Below the pieces are notes generated by a model. That model did no database searches and was not told where the DNA came from. It worked only from the letters and a program-made list of their open reading frames with translations. A stretch of 64,000 bases of DNA from WLMZ01 sp038227995 (lineage in GTDB: Bacteria > Actinomycetota > Acidimicrobiia > Acidimicrobiales > Ilumatobacteraceae): contig JBBRPP010000009.1 in NCBI GenBank assembly GCA_038227995.1, forward strand, positions 62,001-126,000. The letters are read 5' to 3'. Shown here piece by piece: positions 7,730 through 15,732 of this stretch. The translations under genes were made by a program, and so were the position numbers. Numbering within the stretch: position 1 is the first letter of the stretch; every line of letters begins with the position of its first letter.

Positions 7730-9001
7730 TCAGCGTGCGCCGAAGCCGGCGAGCGCGGGACATTTCTCTGCTTCGATCGGCACGTCACCGGGTCGCAACT
7801 CGACATCGACGTCCTCCACTCGCGGCCCGATCCGGTTCGCGATCGGCGTGAGCGCGTCGAGATCGAAGCCGTAGATCCGTGCCGCGTTTCCGCCGAGCAT
7901 CATCGCGACCTCGCCTCGCGGCACGCCGGCAAACGCAGCACGAAGTGCCTCCATCGTGAACGGCGTGCTCGCTTCCTTGTGCGGGTAGTCGGTGCCCCAC
8001 ATGATCTTGTCGACACCGACCGCGTGCCGCAGTGGTACTTCTGTCGGCCGGATGAAACTGGCGCCGACGTTGCACTGCCGGGCGAAGTACTCGCTGGGGC
8101 TCAGCGACAGCTGGTCGGTGACCGGCTTGCCCCACACGTGTTCCTGCGAACCGACGGCCGTGCGCATCCGGTGGAAGAAGTAGTCGAGCCGAGTGAGTTC
8201 GTCAGGGATCCAAGCTGTGCCCTGCTCCGTGAACACGAGCTGCAGGTTCGGGTGCCGTTCGAGCGCGCCGGACACGATGAGGTGAGCGAGCGCGCGATGC
8301 GAGAACCAGGTGACCTCGAGCAGAAAGATGACCGGCGACTCGACGGCTTCGGTCATCGGCGGGCTGGCGCTACCGCCGTGGTGGTTCACCGGCATGCCGA
8401 GCTCTTCGCACACGGCCCACAGCGGCTCGTAGTACTTCCCGTCGTACAGCTCGGGCAGACCACAGTTCGGCGGGACGCCCGGCAGCAGCACGCCGCCGGT
8501 GAGCCCGGCCGCTTTGGCCCACCGCACCTCGTCGACCGCAGCCGGGATGTCGTGGAGAAGGATCTGGACGATGCCGGCCCGACGACCCGGCGCCTCGGCA
8601 CAGAAGTCGGCCAGCCAGCGGTTGTGTGCCTGCAGCCCCGCCCATCGGCGTTCGGTGTCGCCGGCATTCGTGGCGGGCGGCTGGAACGTCAGCGACGACT
8701 TCGGATAGAAGGGCGGGATCGTGTTGGGGTAGATGACCTCGGCCACCACACCTTCGGCCTCGAGGTCGGCCATCCGCCGCGCCGAGTTCCAGTTGCGCTC
8801 GCCGAGGTCGCCCTTGAGGTCCTCGTACACGATGTCGTACGCGTCAGCCCACGCGTCGTACTCGTCGCGGAACTTGGCCGGCAGGTACTCGCGGTAGTCC
8901 GTGAGCGCGCCACCACCGTGGCAGTCGGCCGAGATCAGGACGTAACGGTCATCCGTGCTCCCGACGGTGTTGGCCGGGTGGTCGATGGCGTTGCCGGTCA
9001 T
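7730..9001 (-). CDS. amidohydrolase-2 family protein (paralogue)
   Basis: 423 aa, ATG at 9001 preceded by GAGGGGG at about 9 bases. It is a paralogue of the 4683-6011 product: SADCHGGGALTDYREYL near residues 24-40, AGLQAHNRWLADFC, PVNHHGGS, FTEQGTAWIPDEL and WGTDYPHKEAST correspond segment by segment. The metal-binding pattern DxH, H and D fits the amidohydrolase-2 family. It is the first gene of the leftward cluster and is divergent from the IclR regulator, whose likely operator lies in the 94-bp gap. The substrate is unknown. Confidence 0.8.
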   Translation of the reverse strand: MTGNAIDHPANTVGSTDDRYVLISADCHGGGALTDYREYLPAKFRDEYDAWADAYDIVYEDLKGDLGERNWNSARRMADLEAEGVVAEVIYPNTIPPFYPKSSLTFQPPATNAGDTERRWAGLQAHNRWLADFCAEAPGRRAGIVQILLHDIPAAVDEVRWAKAAGLTGGVLLPGVPPNCGLPELYDGKYYEPLWAVCEELGMPVNHHGGSASPPMTEAVESPVIFLLEVTWFSHRALAHLIVSGALERHPNLQLVFTEQGTAWIPDELTRLDYFFHRMRTAVGSQEHVWGKPVTDQLSLSPSEYFARQCNVGASFIRPTEVPLRHAVGVDKIMWGTDYPHKEASTPFTMEALRAAFAGVPRGEVAMMLGGNAARIYGFDLDALTPIANRIGPRVEDVDVELRPGDVPIEAEKCPALAGFGAR

Positions 9002-9040
9002 GTGTGCGCAAGCCCCCTCGCGAAATCATGTCAACGACTT

Positions 9041-9077
9041 GTATCACCAGGTGATACGCAAGTTCGTGGTGTGATAC
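9041..9077. promoter_or_regulatory. palindromic operator in the IclR/amidohydrolase intergenic region
   Basis: GTATCACC (9041-9048) and GGTGATAC (9050-9057) form a perfect 8-bp palindrome around one base. A further half-site, GTGATAC, lies at 9071-9077. The site is central between the divergent IclR gene and the catabolic operon, where IclR-type regulators usually bind. Confidence 0.6.
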
Positions 9078-9095
9078 AGTCTCGCCTGCATCACC

Positions 9096-9788
9096 ATGGC
9101 TGTCAAGACCATCCAATCCGTCGACAACGCGCTCACCGTGCTCGAAGCGCTGTCACGCGCCCAGCCGGCGGGCGTCTCGTCGCTGGCGCGCACCGTCGAT
9201 CTCGACAAGAACGCGGTCCAACGCATCCTGCTCACGCTCGGTCAAGCGGGCTGGATCCGCCAGCTCGACAGCGGTGAGTGGACGATCACGTCGAAGGCAT
9301 TGCAGGTCGGGACTCACTTCACATCCGATCTGCGGGACACCGTGCATCCGCACCTCGTTCGACTGCAACGCGAGACGGACGAGACCGTCCTGCTGTTTGC
9401 GCGTGAGGGCGACACGATGGTGGTCCTCGACTCGGTCGACAGCAGCCAGGCACTGCGGATGACGGTGCCGGTGGGCATGGTCGTACCGATGCGCCAGAGC
9501 GCCGCATTCGACGCCTTCCTGCCCGAGACGGATCGGCACCGGCTGCCCACGGTTCGACCGGCGCCGTCAGCGGCCGCGCTCGACGCCGTCCGTCGCAACG
9601 GCTACTTCGTGATCGACGAACTGTACGAGAACTCGATCGCGGCCGGCGCGCCGATCCTCGACCGCCGTGGCACGCCCGTCGCCACGATCACCATCGTCGG
9701 TCCGAAGGTGCGGGTCACGAAAGCGGTTGCCCGCAAGTTCGGCTCGATGGCCGCCGTCGCCGCCGCGACCATCACCGCCCACGCCTGA
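9096..9788 (+). CDS. IclR family transcriptional regulator
   Basis: 230 aa. The N-terminal winged helix-turn-helix (SVDNALTVLEALSRAQP, then SSLARTVDLDKNAVQRILLTL, residues 8-50) is followed by the IclR effector-binding domain (VLLFAREGDTMVVLDSVDSSQ; then FVIDELYENSIAAGAPILDR near 170-190). IclR proteins sense small aromatic or organic acids and usually control the adjacent catabolic operon. Its divergent position, with an intergenic palindrome, suggests it controls the 4683-9001 cluster. No Shine-Dalgarno is visible before the ATG. Confidence 0.88.
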   Translation: MAVKTIQSVDNALTVLEALSRAQPAGVSSLARTVDLDKNAVQRILLTLGQAGWIRQLDSGEWTITSKALQVGTHFTSDLRDTVHPHLVRLQRETDETVLLFAREGDTMVVLDSVDSSQALRMTVPVGMVVPMRQSAAFDAFLPETDRHRLPTVRPAPSAAALDAVRRNGYFVIDELYENSIAAGAPILDRRGTPVATITIVGPKVRVTKAVARKFGSMAAVAAATITAHA

Positions 9789-9804
9789 GCCGCGCGGCGC
9801 AAAC

Positions 9805-10329
9805 TCAATCCGCGTCGAGAACATCCTCGATCACCGAGCGAGCTCGCTCACTCAATCCCTGGCCGGGGAAGACCCGCTCGACGACGGCCTCGATCTCGGC
9901 CACCGTTCGGCACCCCAGGTGGTCAGCAAGAAAGCGGATGTCGTCGAGGTCTGCGTAACGCCTCGATGCCACAGCTTTCATCGCCAACAGTTGCTCGACG
10001 GACACGGCCAGAATGCGCAGATTCGGGTGCTGCCACACCGGTGTTGCTGCCCGTTCGTACGTCGCCGAGAGGTACGAACTGCCCTGATCGTTGAGCCAAT
10101 AGCGCGGCAGGCCGAGTTCGTCGGCGACAGCGCGCGCCTCGTCGAGCACGATCCCATGAGGTTGGAAGATGTCATCGACATCTCGGGTCGCCGCGCGCGC
10201 ATCGAACGCGAGCATCATCGCTGCGCCACCGAAGATGAAAACGGTGGCGGTCGTTCCACGACGTTCGAGTCGACGGGCCAACGCGGTCAGCGCTGCTTCG
10301 AGCTGAGACCGCGAGATCAAGGCTTCCAT
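9805..10329 (-). CDS. DUF6036-like nucleotidyltransferase (intact copy)
   Basis: 174 aa. The N-terminal region has the nucleotidyltransferase-like signature FGGAAMMLAFDAR (residues 33-45, with Gly34-Gly35) followed by RDVDD with the acidic pair Asp50 and Asp52. The C-terminal half has LLAMKAVASRRYADLDD and a helical tail. This pattern resembles DUF6036/AbiEii-type proteins, some of which act as toxins of toxin-antitoxin modules. The start shares one base with the stop of the small upstream gene (TGATG). It is the last gene of a run that begins with ilvBNC. The family name is from memory; the acidic pair is seen. Confidence 0.65.
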   Translation of the reverse strand: MEALISRSQLEAALTALARRLERRGTTATVFIFGGAAMMLAFDARAATRDVDDIFQPHGIVLDEARAVADELGLPRYWLNDQGSSYLSATYERAATPVWQHPNLRILAVSVEQLLAMKAVASRRYADLDDIRFLADHLGCRTVAEIEAVVERVFPGQGLSERARSVIEDVLDAD

Positions 10330-10715
10330 CAGGCTCGGCTGAACAGATCAGGAGTGACGAGGACGCCGTGACGCATGAACGTCGCGGGTGATGAGGCGAT
10401 CGCCTCGGGGATCACACTGGGAAGGTTCACGGGAAACCAGAACCAGGACAGAAATCTGGCTGAACCTTCGGCCCACGGGGCCTGGTCCAACTGAGCGTCG
10501 TACGCAACCGTGTCCGCAAGTGAAGCGAGAAGCGCGTCCCACCGTTCGTCGAAGGTGGCGGGTTCATCGCGGATCAGTTCCGCCCTGTCGGCAGGGTCGA
10601 CAGCCGCGCATCCGTCGATGAAGTCGAGCACCATCCGAAGGCGAACAGCGTCGTCGCTGACACGCGCCATCGCCGAACCCAACTCTCCGAGCGTGAGGGC
10701 GGTGCGAACGGTCAT
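10329..10715 (-). CDS. small partner protein of the nucleotidyltransferase pair
   Basis: 128 aa from the ATG at 10715; an upstream extension in frame has no recognisable sequence. The core VRLRMVLDFIDG and the region ERWDALLASLAD, with the ending RFLSWFWFPVN and ATFMRHGVLVTPDLF, resembles the C-terminal region of helix-turn-helix proteins that I associate with DUF6036 nucleotidyltransferases. No helix-turn-helix is present here. It lies 19 bases after one nucleotidyltransferase gene and overlaps the next by one base. Its role as antitoxin or partner is inference. Confidence 0.5.
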   Translation of the reverse strand: MTVRTALTLGELGSAMARVSDDAVRLRMVLDFIDGCAAVDPADRAELIRDEPATFDERWDALLASLADTVAYDAQLDQAPWAEGSARFLSWFWFPVNLPSVIPEAIASSPATFMRHGVLVTPDLFSRA

Positions 10716-10734
10716 CGTCGCGATTGCAGGGCCG

Positions 10735-11256
10735 TCAGGCGAACACGGCTTCGAGGGTCGTGCGCACCTTGGCGTTGAGGGTCTTGCCGGGGAAGACCTC
10801 GGCGACGAGGATCTCGGCATCGATCAGATACTTGATGCCGGTGCGCTCGGAGAGCAGACGCAGATCGTCGAGATCGACGGGTCGTGCAGGCGACAACGCC
10901 TTCATCGCCAGAAGCTGTTCGGCGCTGATCGAGACGACCTCGACATTCGGCGCTGTCCACAGCGGGATCACGTCGTCGGCGTGGTCACGCGGCAGCGTCG
11001 ACGCCTGCTGATCGTTGAGCCAGTGATGGGGCAGGCCCAGCACGGTTGCCGCGTCGCGAGCGGCACCCAGCGTGAGCCCACGCGGCTTGGGTGACGCGTC
11101 GACGTGGTCGATCGCATCGCGGGCGTCGAAAGCGAACATCATCGCCGCATCGCCGAACAACACGATGGTCGACGACGTCTCGCGAGCGACGAGCGAGTCG
11201 GACAGCGCAGAGAACGCTGCCTCGATCGTCGCCCGCGAGATCAGTTCGTCGGGCAT
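10735..11256 (-). CDS. DUF6036-like nucleotidyltransferase paralogue with altered active-site motif
   Basis: 173 aa and clearly a paralogue of the 9805-10329 product (LISR opening, AFDAR, GLP-WLND, EQLLAMKA, LDDLR, VFPG). The nucleotide-binding Gly-Gly of the other copy is Gly35-Asp36 here, and the first acidic residue (Asp50 there) is His51, leaving HVD instead of DVD. It may therefore be catalytically inactive. The ATG follows the ilvC stop after one base, so it is probably co-transcribed and coupled with ilvBNC. Confidence 0.6.
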   Translation of the reverse strand: MPDELISRATIEAAFSALSDSLVARETSSTIVLFGDAAMMFAFDARDAIDHVDASPKPRGLTLGAARDAATVLGLPHHWLNDQQASTLPRDHADDVIPLWTAPNVEVVSISAEQLLAMKALSPARPVDLDDLRLLSERTGIKYLIDAEILVAEVFPGKTLNAKVRTTLEAVFA

Positions 11257-11257
11257 C

Positions 11258-12286
11258 TCAGCCTCCGCTGACGTCTGACACCTTTTGCTTGCCGGCCCCG
11301 AGGAACGGCATCATCTTGCGCAATTCGGCACCGACCTTCTCGATCTGATGCTCGGCGCCGGCCTTGCGGAGTTCGTTGAACTTGGCGCGACCGCTCTCGC
11401 TCTCGGCGATCCATTCCTTGGCGAACTTGCCGGTCTGGATCTCCTTGAGGATCTTCTTCATCTCCAGCTTGGTCTTGGCGTTGACCACGCGCGGGCCTCG
11501 GGTGACGTCGCCGTACTCAGCCGTGTCGGAGATGCTGTAGCGCATACCGGCGATGCCCTCTTCGTACATGAGGTCGACGATCAGCTTGACCTCGTGGAGG
11601 CACTCGAAGTACGCCATCTCCGGCTGGTAGCCGGCCTCGACCAACGTCTCGAACCCGGCCTGCACCAGCGACGTGACGCCGCCGCACAGCACGGCCTGCT
11701 CGCCGAACAGGTCGGTCTCGGTCTCTTCGGTGAACGTGGTTTCGATGACACCGGCGCGAGCAGCGCCGATCGCGTCGGCGTACGACAGCGCGAGCTCGTG
11801 AGCCTGGCCGGATGCGTCCTGCTCGACCGCGATGATCGCGGGTACGCCGCCACCCTCGGTGTAGGTACGGCGCACGAGGTGGCCGGGACCCTTGGGAGCG
11901 ATCATGATCACGTCGATCAGCTTCGAGGGACGGATGCGCTTGAAGCGGATGTTGAAGCCGTGAGCGAAGGCCAGCGCCTTGCCCTTCTTGAGATGCTTCT
12001 TGATCTCGGTCTCGTACGTTTCCTTCTGCTCGGTGTCGGGCATCGTGAGCATGATCACGTCGGCCCACTTGGCAGCCTCGCCGATCGTCTTCACGGTGAG
12101 ACCCGCGGCCTCGGCCTTGGCCTTGTTCTTCGAGCCTTCGCGAAGACCGACCACGACCGGCACACCGGACTCCTTGAGGTTCAGCGCATGCGCGTGACCC
12201 TGCGAGCCGTAGCCGATGATGGCCACCTTCCGGCTGCGGATGATCGACGAATCAGCGTCCGCCTCGTAATACACCTTGGCTGTCAT
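11258..12286 (-). CDS. ilvC: ketol-acid reductoisomerase
   Basis: 342 aa, class I length. IlvC isomerises and reduces acetolactate or acetohydroxybutyrate with NADPH and magnesium. Visible marks are the Rossmann motif GYGSQGHAHALNL at residues 25-37, AHGFNIRF near 108, PKGPGHLVRRTY near 132, the magnesium-site region TETDLFGEQAVLCGG near 190, and ECLHEVKLIVDLMYEEGI near 225. The ATG shares one base with the ilvN stop (TGATG). It is part of the leftward ilvBNC operon under a leader-peptide attenuator. Confidence 0.95.
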   Translation of the reverse strand: MTAKVYYEADADSSIIRSRKVAIIGYGSQGHAHALNLKESGVPVVVGLREGSKNKAKAEAAGLTVKTIGEAAKWADVIMLTMPDTEQKETYETEIKKHLKKGKALAFAHGFNIRFKRIRPSKLIDVIMIAPKGPGHLVRRTYTEGGGVPAIIAVEQDASGQAHELALSYADAIGAARAGVIETTFTEETETDLFGEQAVLCGGVTSLVQAGFETLVEAGYQPEMAYFECLHEVKLIVDLMYEEGIAGMRYSISDTAEYGDVTRGPRVVNAKTKLEMKKILKEIQTGKFAKEWIAESESGRAKFNELRKAGAEHQIEKVGAELRKMMPFLGAGKQKVSDVSGG

Positions 12287-12831
12287 CAGACTGCTTTCCC
12301 TTTCACAGCGCGAAGCCTGGCTTCGCGATCCAATTTGGGCAGCGCGACCCTTCCGGTGCGCTGCAATTCCACGATGCCGTAGCCGCGCAGAAGATCTTCG
12401 AAATCGTCGAGCTTGTCCGGGTTGCCATCGAGGCTGACCGTGATCGCTTCGACACCGACGGCAAGGATTTTGCCCTCGAAGATGTTAGTGAGTTCGACGA
12501 CCTGGCCACGATTCTCGGATGTGACGCGGATCGTGGCCAGCAACAGCTCGCGCTCGACGCTGCGGCGCGGGTCGAGCTCGCTGATCTTGACGACCTCGAT
12601 CAGTTTGAACAGCTGCTTGACGACCTGCTCGAGCGGCGTCGACTCGACGTCGACGACCACGGTGATGCGGCTGAACAGCTCGTCCTCGGTCGGCGCGACG
12701 GCCAGCGAGAAGATGTTGTACCCACGACGGGCGAACAGACCCGACACCCGAGCGAGGACGCCCGGACGGTTCTGCACCAGGACGCTGAGGATGTGGTACG
12801 AGGGCATGTTGTGCGCGGAAGAAACACTCAT
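12286..12831 (-). CDS. ilvN: acetolactate synthase small (regulatory) subunit
   Basis: 181 aa. The N-terminal ACT domain (HILSVLVQNRPGVLARVSGLFARRGYNI, quoted here as spanning residues 13-40) carries the valine-binding surface, and the C-terminal part (GILAVGVEAITVSLDGNPDKL-type segment) matches the ALS small-subunit tail. The start overlaps the ilvB stop by four bases (ATGA), a typical coupling for subunits that must be made together. IlvN activates IlvB and confers valine feedback inhibition; the inhibition is family knowledge. Confidence 0.93.
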   Translation of the reverse strand: MSVSSAHNMPSYHILSVLVQNRPGVLARVSGLFARRGYNIFSLAVAPTEDELFSRITVVVDVESTPLEQVVKQLFKLIEVVKISELDPRRSVERELLLATIRVTSENRGQVVELTNIFEGKILAVGVEAITVSLDGNPDKLDDFEDLLRGYGIVELQRTGRVALPKLDREARLRAVKGKAV

Positions 12832-14576
12832 CGGAGGAACTCCTTCCGAGCCATCTGCTCGGCGGGAAGCAGCATGTCGTCGTTGCCGGCACCGGCGGGC
12901 ACCATCGGGAACACCTTCTCGGATGCGGCGACGCGGAAGTCGACCACGACGGGACGGTCATCGATGCCGTTGGCCTTGTCGATCGCCGGCTGAACCTCTT
13001 CCGGAGAATCGACGCGGATGCCGACACAGCCCATCGCTTCGGCCCACTTGACGAAGTCGGGTGTGTCGGGCGAGAGGTAGACCTCGCTGTAGCGCTCTTC
13101 GTAGAACATCTCTTGCCACTGGCGAACCATGCCGAGGTAGCTGTTGTTGAGGATCGCGACCTTGATCGGGATCCGCTCGGTGCTGGCGGTGACGAGTTCC
13201 TGGGCAGTCATCTGGAAGCACCCGTCGCCGTCGATCGCCCACACGGTGGCTTCCGGTCGACCGACCTTGGCGCCGACCGCAGCGGGAACACTGAAGCCCA
13301 TCGTGCCGAGGCCACCGGAGTTGACCCAGCTGTACGGCTTTTCGAAGGTCCAGTACTGCGAGGACCACATCTGGTGCTGACCGACGCCGCTGACGAGGAT
13401 GGTGTCCTCCGGAGCGCTGTCGCGCAGGGCCTCGAGGCAGAACTGCGGCTTGAGTGCCTCACCCGGCTCGCTCTGCTCGTAGGTGAGCGGGAACTGCTCG
13501 CGCCAGCCGCTGACACGGCTCTTCCACGCGCTGGTGTCGGCCTGGGTCGAGCCACCGGCGATGAGATCCTTGATCGCCTTGATCAGTTCCTCGATGACGA
13601 GACGGCAGTCGCCGACGATCGGCACATCGGGCTTGCGCACCTTGCCCTGCTCGGCCGGGTCGATGTCGACGTGGATGATCTTGGCTTCGGGAGCGAACGA
13701 CGACACCTTGCCGGTGATCCGGTCGTCGAACCGAGCGCCGAGGGCGATGAGCAGATCCGAGCGCTGCATCGATGTGATGGCCGTCGCGTTGCCGTGCATG
13801 CCTGGCATGCCGAGGCACAGCGGATGGCTGTCGGGGAACGCACCGCGGGCCATGAGCGTCGTGACGACGTGGATCTGGGTCAGCTCAGCCAGCTCGCGCA
13901 ACGCCTCGGCGGCACGAGCCTTGAGGATGCCGCCGCCGACGTACAGGATCGGGCGCTGCGATTCGAGGATCAGCTTGGCCGCTTCCTTGATCATCCGCGG
14001 GTGACCCTTGGTCGTCGGACGGTAGCCGGGCAGGCTGTCGGCGACTTCGGCGTCGGTCGGCCAGTACCACTCCATCGAGTTCGTGAGCACGTCCTTGGGG
14101 ACGTCGATCAGCGTCGGGCCGGGGCGGCCCGTGGTGGCGATGTGGAACGCCTGACGGACGGCCATCGGCAGGTCCTGCGCCTTCATCACCAAGTCGTTGT
14201 GCTTGGTGACGCTGCGCGTGATGCCGACCGTGTCGCATTCCTGGAACGCATCGGTGCCGATCGCGAACGTGGAGACCTGACCCGTGATGCAGACCATCGG
14301 GATCGAGTCCATGTACGCGTCGCACAGCGGCGTGACCATGTTCGTCGCCGCCGGACCGCTGGTGACCAGCGCGACACCCGGACGTCCGGTGACGTGCGCG
14401 TAACCCTCGGCCATGTGTCCGGCACCCTGCTCGTGACGCACGAGGATGTGGCGGATGGTGCTGTCGAGCAGCGGGTCGTAGGCCGGAAGGATGCAGCCAC
14501 CGGGAAGGCCAAAGATGACCTCGGTGTTCTCCATCTCCAACGCTTTGATGAGGGCTTGGGCCCCGGTCATCTTCAC
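12828..14576 (-). CDS. ilvB: acetolactate synthase large (catalytic) subunit
   Basis: 582 aa with three ThDP-enzyme domains: the pyrimidine-binding domain (IFGLPGGCILPAYDPL; catalytic Glu in LVRHEQGAGHMAEG, near residue 50), a central domain (VGGGILKARAAEALREL), and the pyrophosphate domain (GLGTMGFSVPAAVGAK; metal motif GDGCFQMTAQEL; NNSYLGMVRQWQ). It condenses pyruvate with pyruvate or 2-oxobutyrate. I start at GTG 14576, with AGGGA about 8 bases upstream; ATG 14570 is an alternative. It is transcribed after an attenuator leader. Confidence 0.95.
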   Translation of the reverse strand: MKMTGAQALIKALEMENTEVIFGLPGGCILPAYDPLLDSTIRHILVRHEQGAGHMAEGYAHVTGRPGVALVTSGPAATNMVTPLCDAYMDSIPMVCITGQVSTFAIGTDAFQECDTVGITRSVTKHNDLVMKAQDLPMAVRQAFHIATTGRPGPTLIDVPKDVLTNSMEWYWPTDAEVADSLPGYRPTTKGHPRMIKEAAKLILESQRPILYVGGGILKARAAEALRELAELTQIHVVTTLMARGAFPDSHPLCLGMPGMHGNATAITSMQRSDLLIALGARFDDRITGKVSSFAPEAKIIHVDIDPAEQGKVRKPDVPIVGDCRLVIEELIKAIKDLIAGGSTQADTSAWKSRVSGWREQFPLTYEQSEPGEALKPQFCLEALRDSAPEDTILVSGVGQHQMWSSQYWTFEKPYSWVNSGGLGTMGFSVPAAVGAKVGRPEATVWAIDGDGCFQMTAQELVTASTERIPIKVAILNNSYLGMVRQWQEMFYEERYSEVYLSPDTPDFVKWAEAMGCVGIRVDSPEEVQPAIDKANGIDDRPVVVDFRVAASEKVFPMVPAGAGNDDMLLPAEQMARKEFLR

Positions 14577-14616
14577 TGTGAATCCCTACTTCCTTGAACG
14601 ACGCTGAACTGAAACT

Positions 14617-14647
14617 CGAAAAACGAAACTGGCCCGAAAAACGAAAC
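14617..14647. repeat. 13-bp direct repeat at the ilv attenuator T-tract
   Basis: CGAAAAACGAAAC occurs at 14617-14629 and again at 14635-14647, with an 18-bp period. On the minus strand each copy supplies a T-rich run, the first immediately after the terminator hairpin. Confidence 0.6.
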
Positions 14648-14666
14648 AACCTCCCGAATGGGAGGT
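14632..14666 (-). terminator. intrinsic terminator of the ilvBNC attenuator
   Basis: On the minus strand ACCTCCC (14666-14660) pairs with GGGAGGT (14655-14649) around a 4-base ATTC loop, followed by TGTTTCGTTTTTCG. It lies between the leader peptide stop (14699) and the ilvB start (14576). That is the arrangement of a transcription attenuator. A smaller upstream hairpin, ACGGC-TCCAC-GCCGT, could be the pause or competing stem. Confidence 0.7.
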
Positions 14667-14698
14667 CGTGAGGCACAGACGGCGTGGAGCCGTTGCGC

Positions 14699-14767
14699 CT
14701 ACGTGAGTACTACGAGAATGCTGGTGATGGCGATTGCACGGTTCACGGCGACGATTGTGCCACGCAC
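14699..14767 (-). CDS. ilvBNC leader peptide (branched-chain-rich, attenuator)
   Basis: A short open frame of 22 codons plus TAG runs from GTG 14767 (or GTG 14746, giving 15 codons) to 14699. Ten of its non-initiator codons are Ile, Leu or Val, ending in a cluster Ile-Leu-Val-Val-Leu-Thr. It is followed within 60 bases by a terminator hairpin and then ilvB. Ribosome stalling at scarce branched-chain tRNAs would favour read-through; this mechanism is known for ilv operons of other bacteria and is inferred here. No good Shine-Dalgarno is visible. Confidence 0.7.
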   Translation of the reverse strand: MRGTIVAVNRAIAITSILVVLT

Positions 14768-14785
14768 GTTCGTCGAACACAACCC

Positions 14786-15193
14786 TCAATTCTGACTGAG
14801 CCGGCGGAGGGCGACCATGGCGTCGTCAGCTCGGTCGAACGGAACGAAGAGGTGGTCGTGGAAGAACGCGGCGATGACGTTGCACGGGATGCGCGCGTCG
14901 CCGAGGCACCTCGCCACCGACGCCGTCAGACCGACCGCGTTCAACGACGAATGGACCGTGAGACTGATCCACGCCATCGGGTCGGACCACACGATGCCGG
15001 CCGCACTCGCGCGTTCTGCCGGCAGGACGAGGGTCGTGCCCTCGCGCTCGTGAAACAGCGCGATCGCGGCGGCGACGAGCTCGGGCGACTGTGGCTCCTC
15101 ACTCGTGCAGAACACGAACGTGCCGTCGTGCAACTCGGGTTCGAGCGAGCGCAGCAGGATCGACAGGTCGGTCTCGCCTCCGGCGGCGCTCAC
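14786..15193 (-). CDS. ACT domain protein
   Basis: 135 aa using GTG 15193, which overlaps the upstream gene stop by four bases (GTGA); an in-frame GTG further upstream lies inside that gene and lacks homology. The order LSILLRSLEPELHDGTFVFCT, then GTTLVLPAERA, then WISLTVHSSLNAVGLTASVA and CNVIAAFFHDHLFVPF, matches the small two-lobed ACT_3/ACT_7 (CASTOR-like) proteins. They are thought to bind amino acids. Its stop is close to the ilv leader, but no functional tie is shown. Confidence 0.75.
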   Translation of the reverse strand: MSAAGGETDLSILLRSLEPELHDGTFVFCTSEEPQSPELVAAAIALFHEREGTTLVLPAERASAAGIVWSDPMAWISLTVHSSLNAVGLTASVARCLGDARIPCNVIAAFFHDHLFVPFDRADDAMVALRRLSQN

Positions 15194-15651
15194 CAGTACT
15201 CCGCCATCAACTCGATCGACCACACCGGCTCGACGATCTCACCACGTGGAGCGAAGCCTGTCATGTACGGCTTGATGTCGAGCACCGGGGTGCCGTCGAT
15301 CGCGTCCAGCCCGCCGACGCGCACCGTCAGGCCGTCGACACCGAGCAGGCGACACGTCGTGACGCCGATCCGATTCGGGCGCATCTTCGCCCGCTGAGCG
15401 AAGATGCCGACGCGTGGCCAATCCTCGCGCCCTCGCGGGTGCCGGGCCGAGAGCACGAGTTCGGATTCGTCGACCTGATCGAACTGGAAGACGACGTCGA
15501 TGTGCGAGAAGGCGTCGAGGCCCATGAGCGCGTCGGGCGTGAACCGGTTGGCGTCGAGGCGGATCTCGCAGATCTCGCGGTCCCAGTCGTCATCGAGCGC
15601 CGCGGTCCGGCCACCGTGCACCCGGCCGATCGGTTCCATCGCGATGGTCAT
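15190..15651 (-). CDS. trmO: TsaA/TrmO-like tRNA methyltransferase
   Basis: 153 aa, ATG at 15651. The family marks are EPIGRVHGG at residues 6-14, EICEIRLD, LDAFSHIDVVFQF, the ARHPRGREDWPRVGIFAQRAKMRPNRIG-type block (residues about 70-95), and VLDIKPYM near the C-terminus. TrmO adds the N6-methyl group of t6A37 in threonine tRNAs using S-adenosylmethionine. The relation to TrmO is at family level; some members act on other substrates. It is coupled to the ACT protein downstream. Confidence 0.75.
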   Translation of the reverse strand: MTIAMEPIGRVHGGRTAALDDDWDREICEIRLDANRFTPDALMGLDAFSHIDVVFQFDQVDESELVLSARHPRGREDWPRVGIFAQRAKMRPNRIGVTTCRLLGVDGLTVRVGGLDAIDGTPVLDIKPYMTGFAPRGEIVEPVWSIELMAEYW

Positions 15652-15693
15652 GTCGCGATCGTATGCCCCGCCGTCAAGGACGGCTGCTCGCCA

Positions 15694-15702
15694 TGTGATA
15701 AT
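15694..15702 (+). promoter_or_regulatory. extended -10 element before the acyl-CoA synthetase
   Basis: TGTGATAAT at 15694-15702 is an extended -10 (TGn plus GATAAT). No good -35 is present 17-18 bases upstream, as expected for extended -10 promoters. The predicted transcript begins about 24 bases before the ATG at 15733. Confidence 0.4.
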
Positions 15703-15732
15703 CAGCGCAGACCGCGAGTCCAGGGGGAACCG

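Noticed and set aside
13113..14597. 494-codon plus-strand open frame over ilvB
   Set aside because: Antisense shadow of ilvB, which has all its ThDP motifs on the other strand.
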